A DNA stretch of 7,516 nucleotides from Deinococcales bacterium. Its GTDB lineage: Bacteria; Deinococcota; Deinococci; Deinococcales; Deinococcaceae. The stretch covers positions 1-7,516 of the forward strand of contig JANYFS010000395.1 in assembly GCA_025359705.1 (NCBI GenBank), written 5' to 3'. The notes under the pieces were generated by a model, which saw only the letters and a program-made list of their open reading frames with translations, was not told where the DNA came from and made no database searches. The position numbers and the translations under genes are program-made. Below are positions 5,908 through 7,516 of the stretch, one piece after another (within the stretch, counting starts at the first letter, position 1; each line of letters begins with the position of its first letter).

Positions 5908-6226
5908 TATTTACTGGGCAGATCTCGATCCCGTAAAGGGTTCAGAAGCCAGTCAACGCCGTCCTGTAGTGATTATTAGCAATGATGCTAGCAACCGCGC
6001 TGCGCCCAATGTCACTATTTGTGCCATTACCTCGAGTGTTCACCGTCTTTATTCCTTTGATGTGATGCTGCCAGATAGAATGTTGAGCAAGCCATCTAAG
6101 ATTCAAGCCAACCAGATTCGCACCATTAGCAAAGAACGTTTGGATGATGTGCCTGTGGCACAGCTTGACCCAGACGATATTGAGCTACTGAATCATGCGC
6201 TCAAACTCCATCTCGATCTGATCTAG
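5894..6226 (+). CDS. mazF: MazF/PemK-family toxin endoribonuclease
   Basis: A 110-aa protein of normal MazF length. It starts with RGDIYWADLDPVKGSE (3-18), then RRPVVIISND (22-31), AITSS (44-48), QANQIRTISKERL (71-83) and a C-terminal helix ending LHLDLI. Compared from memory with B. subtilis MazF (EndoA), the catalytic pair R25 and T48 corresponds to R23 and T46, so the enzyme looks active. It would cleave single-stranded mRNA at a short specific sequence when freed from the antitoxin; the cut site cannot be predicted. Its ATG lies inside the end of the antitoxin gene and has no strong Shine-Dalgarno, which suggests translational coupling. Confidence 0.93.
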   Translation: MQRGDIYWADLDPVKGSEASQRRPVVIISNDASNRAAPNVTICAITSSVHRLYSFDVMLPDRMLSKPSKIQANQIRTISKERLDDVPVAQLDPDDIELLNHALKLHLDLI

Positions 6227-6251
6227 CCACCCTCCAAAAATACAAACACTC

Positions 6252-6258
6252 GAGGAGG
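6252..6258 (+). promoter_or_regulatory. Strong Shine-Dalgarno overlapping CTCGAG, before Uma2 gene
   Basis: GAGGAGG at 6252-6258 is seven bases before the ATG at 6266, close to ideal. Its first three bases are the right half of the CTCGAG at 6249-6254. Confidence 0.75.
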
Positions 6259-6265
6259 TTTCCCG

Positions 6266-6850
6266 ATGACTCAAACATTTCATGCCCACTCAAACGATGC
6301 TTATCGCCCTTTTCTTTTAACCCTCGAGGATTATGAAGCCCTATACATCGAGAACCCCCGTTTTGTTGGCAAGCGTTTTGAACTTATTCGTGGTGAGGTT
6401 CTCCAGATGACCCCAATGGGCGATACCCATTTTGGCTACATCAACACCCTGGCTCGAGAGTTAAATTTCAAACTGTTTCGGGTGGCAATGGTGGGCAACC
6501 AAACCCCAGTGCGTGCGCCTTTGGCAGCATCGAGGCCCGAACCCGATTTCACTCTTCAGGCGCTCGAGGGGTGGACTCCCAAAGTTCCACTTGCCAGCGA
6601 AGTTTTGGCCCTGATCGAAGTTTCAGATAGTACCCGCGAGTTTGACCGCACCATCAAACTCGCGGACTATACAGGCGAAGGTGTCCCCGAATATTGGATT
6701 GTCAACCTTCGCAATAGCACCCTCGAGGTGTACCAAGACCCGCAAGGTGACAGTTACGCCCAAAAGAAAACCTATACCAAAGGCCAAGCCGCATGTTTTG
6801 CGGCATTTCCCGATATTGAAATTGAATGGTGGACATACCCAAAAGGCTAG
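6266..6850 (+). CDS. Uma2-family (DUF820) PD-(D/E)XK nuclease-like protein
   Basis: This 194-aa protein matches the Uma2/DUF820 pattern. It has FELIRGEVLQMTPMGDTH (38-55), RPEPDFTL (90-97), ALIEVSDSTREFDRTIKLADY (115-135) and GVPEYWIVNL (139-148). D94, E118 and K131 fit the PD-(D/E)XK nuclease core. Family members are numerous in Cyanobacteria, Deinococcota and Chloroflexota, often in many copies per genome. Their biological role is poorly known and nuclease activity is largely inferred from the fold. The start is supported by an excellent Shine-Dalgarno. It sits 39 bp after the MazF gene and 4 bp before the SUKH-like gene on the same strand, so it may be co-transcribed with either. Confidence 0.9.
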   Translation: MTQTFHAHSNDAYRPFLLTLEDYEALYIENPRFVGKRFELIRGEVLQMTPMGDTHFGYINTLARELNFKLFRVAMVGNQTPVRAPLAASRPEPDFTLQALEGWTPKVPLASEVLALIEVSDSTREFDRTIKLADYTGEGVPEYWIVNLRNSTLEVYQDPQGDSYAQKKTYTKGQAACFAAFPDIEIEWWTYPKG

Positions 6851-6854
6851 TAAA

Positions 6855-7382
6855 ATGAAAAATTTAAATATTGAACAAATAAATGCCACAATTGAAAACT
6901 ACTGGCCCAATGAGTTGCGTAAGTTGAAATTAGACAATCCTTTTGGACTAAAGATGCATAAAGAAACGCATGGTTTTTTAACGAGAATTGGGCTGCCAGA
7001 ATTATTTGACACAATTATAGATCTCGAGATTGAGTTTTTCACAGAAAAAACTAAAGTATGCCAAATAGATGACCATGAATATATTCTGATAGGCGGAGAT
7101 GAATATAGCGATATTATTATTAGATGCTTAGATGGGCGTGTATATTTTAAAGATTTTAGAAGCACTGGAAAATTAACTTATGTAAATCATAATGTGCAAT
7201 CATTTTTATTATTTTTAATAATGTATAGGGATTTTTATACAAACAATTTGTATTTTAAAGATGGCAATACGACAAAAGAAAACTCTGCCGAATTTTATGA
7301 TTTTATATCTGAAGAAATGAGAAAAATTGATCCATCTGCAATCATCGGTACAAACAATTATTGGCACAAGCTTATTAACTGA
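6855..7382 (+). CDS. SUKH-4-like immunity protein (orphan)
   Basis: This 175-aa protein resembles the SUKH-4 immunity group by overall pattern: FLTRIGLPELF (about 42-52), a YILIGGDEYSDIIIRCLDGRVYFKDF stretch (about 75-100), YVNHNVQSFLLFLIMYRDF (about 109-127) and an acidic C-terminal helix (FYDFISEEMRK). SUKH proteins usually neutralise polymorphic or contact-dependent toxins. No toxin gene is next to it, so it may be an orphan immunity gene. AAAAGG at 6841-6846 lies eight bases before the ATG at 6855; an upstream in-frame ATG at 6642 lies inside the Uma2 gene and is rejected. The gene is strongly AT-rich with one CTCGAG (7023), unlike the genes before it, which suggests recent horizontal gain. 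Family assignment is from recalled motifs. Confidence 0.65.
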   Translation: MKNLNIEQINATIENYWPNELRKLKLDNPFGLKMHKETHGFLTRIGLPELFDTIIDLEIEFFTEKTKVCQIDDHEYILIGGDEYSDIIIRCLDGRVYFKDFRSTGKLTYVNHNVQSFLLFLIMYRDFYTNNLYFKDGNTTKENSAEFYDFISEEMRKIDPSAIIGTNNYWHKLIN

Positions 7383-7491
7383 TGTTACGCACCTAGATTT
7401 TTGATTTTTAGTAATTGCATTTGTGGTTATAAAGTAACGATTTAATTTTTATATTATTACTTTGTTTTTTAAATGTGATTCAGGATTCAAT
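7383..7491. other. AT-rich intergenic stretch
   Basis: No gene, RNA or convincing terminator is seen here. Composition is very AT-rich with T runs (7399-7410, 7465-7470) but no GC-rich stem before them. It contains no CTCGAG. Confidence 0.5.
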
Positions 7492-7516
7492 TTACTCCAT
7501 CTCCCGAAGAATTTCC
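7492..7516 (-). CDS. Possible C-terminal end of a minus-strand gene
   Basis: One minus-strand frame reads Glu-Ile-Leu-Arg-Glu-Met-Glu and then TAA (7494-7492). This amphipathic ending looks like a normal protein C-terminus, and base composition recovers at this point. Only seven codons are visible, so the call is weak. Confidence 0.2.

Larger units (their letters stand above)
17..7028. repeat. Highly iterated palindrome CTCGAG (63 copies, HIP-like)
   Basis: CTCGAG starts at 17, 54, 148, 187, 269, 332, 397, 569, 620, 677, 832, 950, 1048, 1183, 1272, 1431, 1459, 1646, 1676, 1710, 1725, 1852, 1905, 1976, 2088, 2118, 2258, 2306, 2555, 2603, 3242, 3979, 4042, 4147, 4173, 4263, 4365, 4404, 4434, 4501, 4543, 4659, 4804, 4969, 5002, 5074, 5161, 5356, 5460, 5521, 5570, 5595, 5734, 5782, 5818, 5845, 6031, 6249, 6323, 6453, 6563, 6722 and 7023 (read by eye). 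About 1.8 would be expected at even base composition. Eleven copies lie in about 700 bp of non-coding DNA, so density there is higher than in genes. The base before is C or G in 50 of 63 cases and the base after in 45 of 63. The pattern parallels cyanobacterial HIP1. Function is unknown. Confidence 0.97.

Noticed and set aside
6642..6854. Longer N-terminus for the SUKH-like protein
   Set aside because: It would overlap about 200 bp of the Uma2 gene in another frame; the ATG at 6855 has AAAAGG at good spacing and the natural composition break.
7381..7396. TGATGTTACGCACC-like stretch as a possible insertion-sequence end
   Set aside because: It vaguely recalls an IS terminus but no inverted partner, target duplication or transposase is present in the window.

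Overview
The window (7516 bp) comes from a bacterium of roughly 50-55% GC. Its last ~650 bp is clearly AT-rich. The dominant feature is not a gene. The palindrome CTCGAG occurs 63 times by my count, about once per 119 bp, against roughly two expected by chance. It occurs in every gene except the 52-aa DUF2256 gene, and in most intergenic gaps. This resembles the HIP1 phenomenon (GCGATCGC) of cyanobacteria but with a different word. No rRNA or housekeeping marker fixes the taxon. The gene types (MocR regulator, Uma2, MazF, split photolyase with DUF2256) would fit Deinococcota, Cyanobacteria or neighbouring groups, and I do not assign a species.

Layout. Position 1-10 may be the first codons of a minus-strand gene leaving the window, followed by a ~160 bp divergent gap. 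From 173 to 1630, a plus-strand operon encodes a photolyase/cryptochrome split into two genes in reversed order: FAD/C-terminal domain first, N-terminal alpha/beta domain second, with an ATGA overlap. A 52-aa DUF2256 zinc-ribbon-like protein follows. From 1631 to 1760, a convergent gap holds four CTCGAG copies, two of which form the stem of a minus-strand intrinsic terminator.

From 3955 back to 1761, a minus-strand operon encodes an ABC exporter half-transporter (588 aa) and a 135-aa unknown protein. A 134-bp divergent gap (3956-4089) carries inverted and direct repeats. It separates this operon from a plus-strand MocR-type regulator (GntR wHTH fused to an aminotransferase-like domain), a usual arrangement for a regulator and its target.

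From 5608 on lies an accessory block: an RHH antitoxin/MazF toxin pair with overlapping genes, a Uma2-family nuclease-like protein, and an AT-rich SUKH-4-like immunity gene that looks recently acquired. The last ~130 bp is AT-rich and mostly featureless, possibly touching the end of a minus-strand gene.

The most interesting points are the HIP-like CTCGAG and its apparent reuse as Shine-Dalgarno sequence and terminator stem, and the split, order-inverted photolyase with a four-cysteine set that could hold an iron-sulfur cluster.
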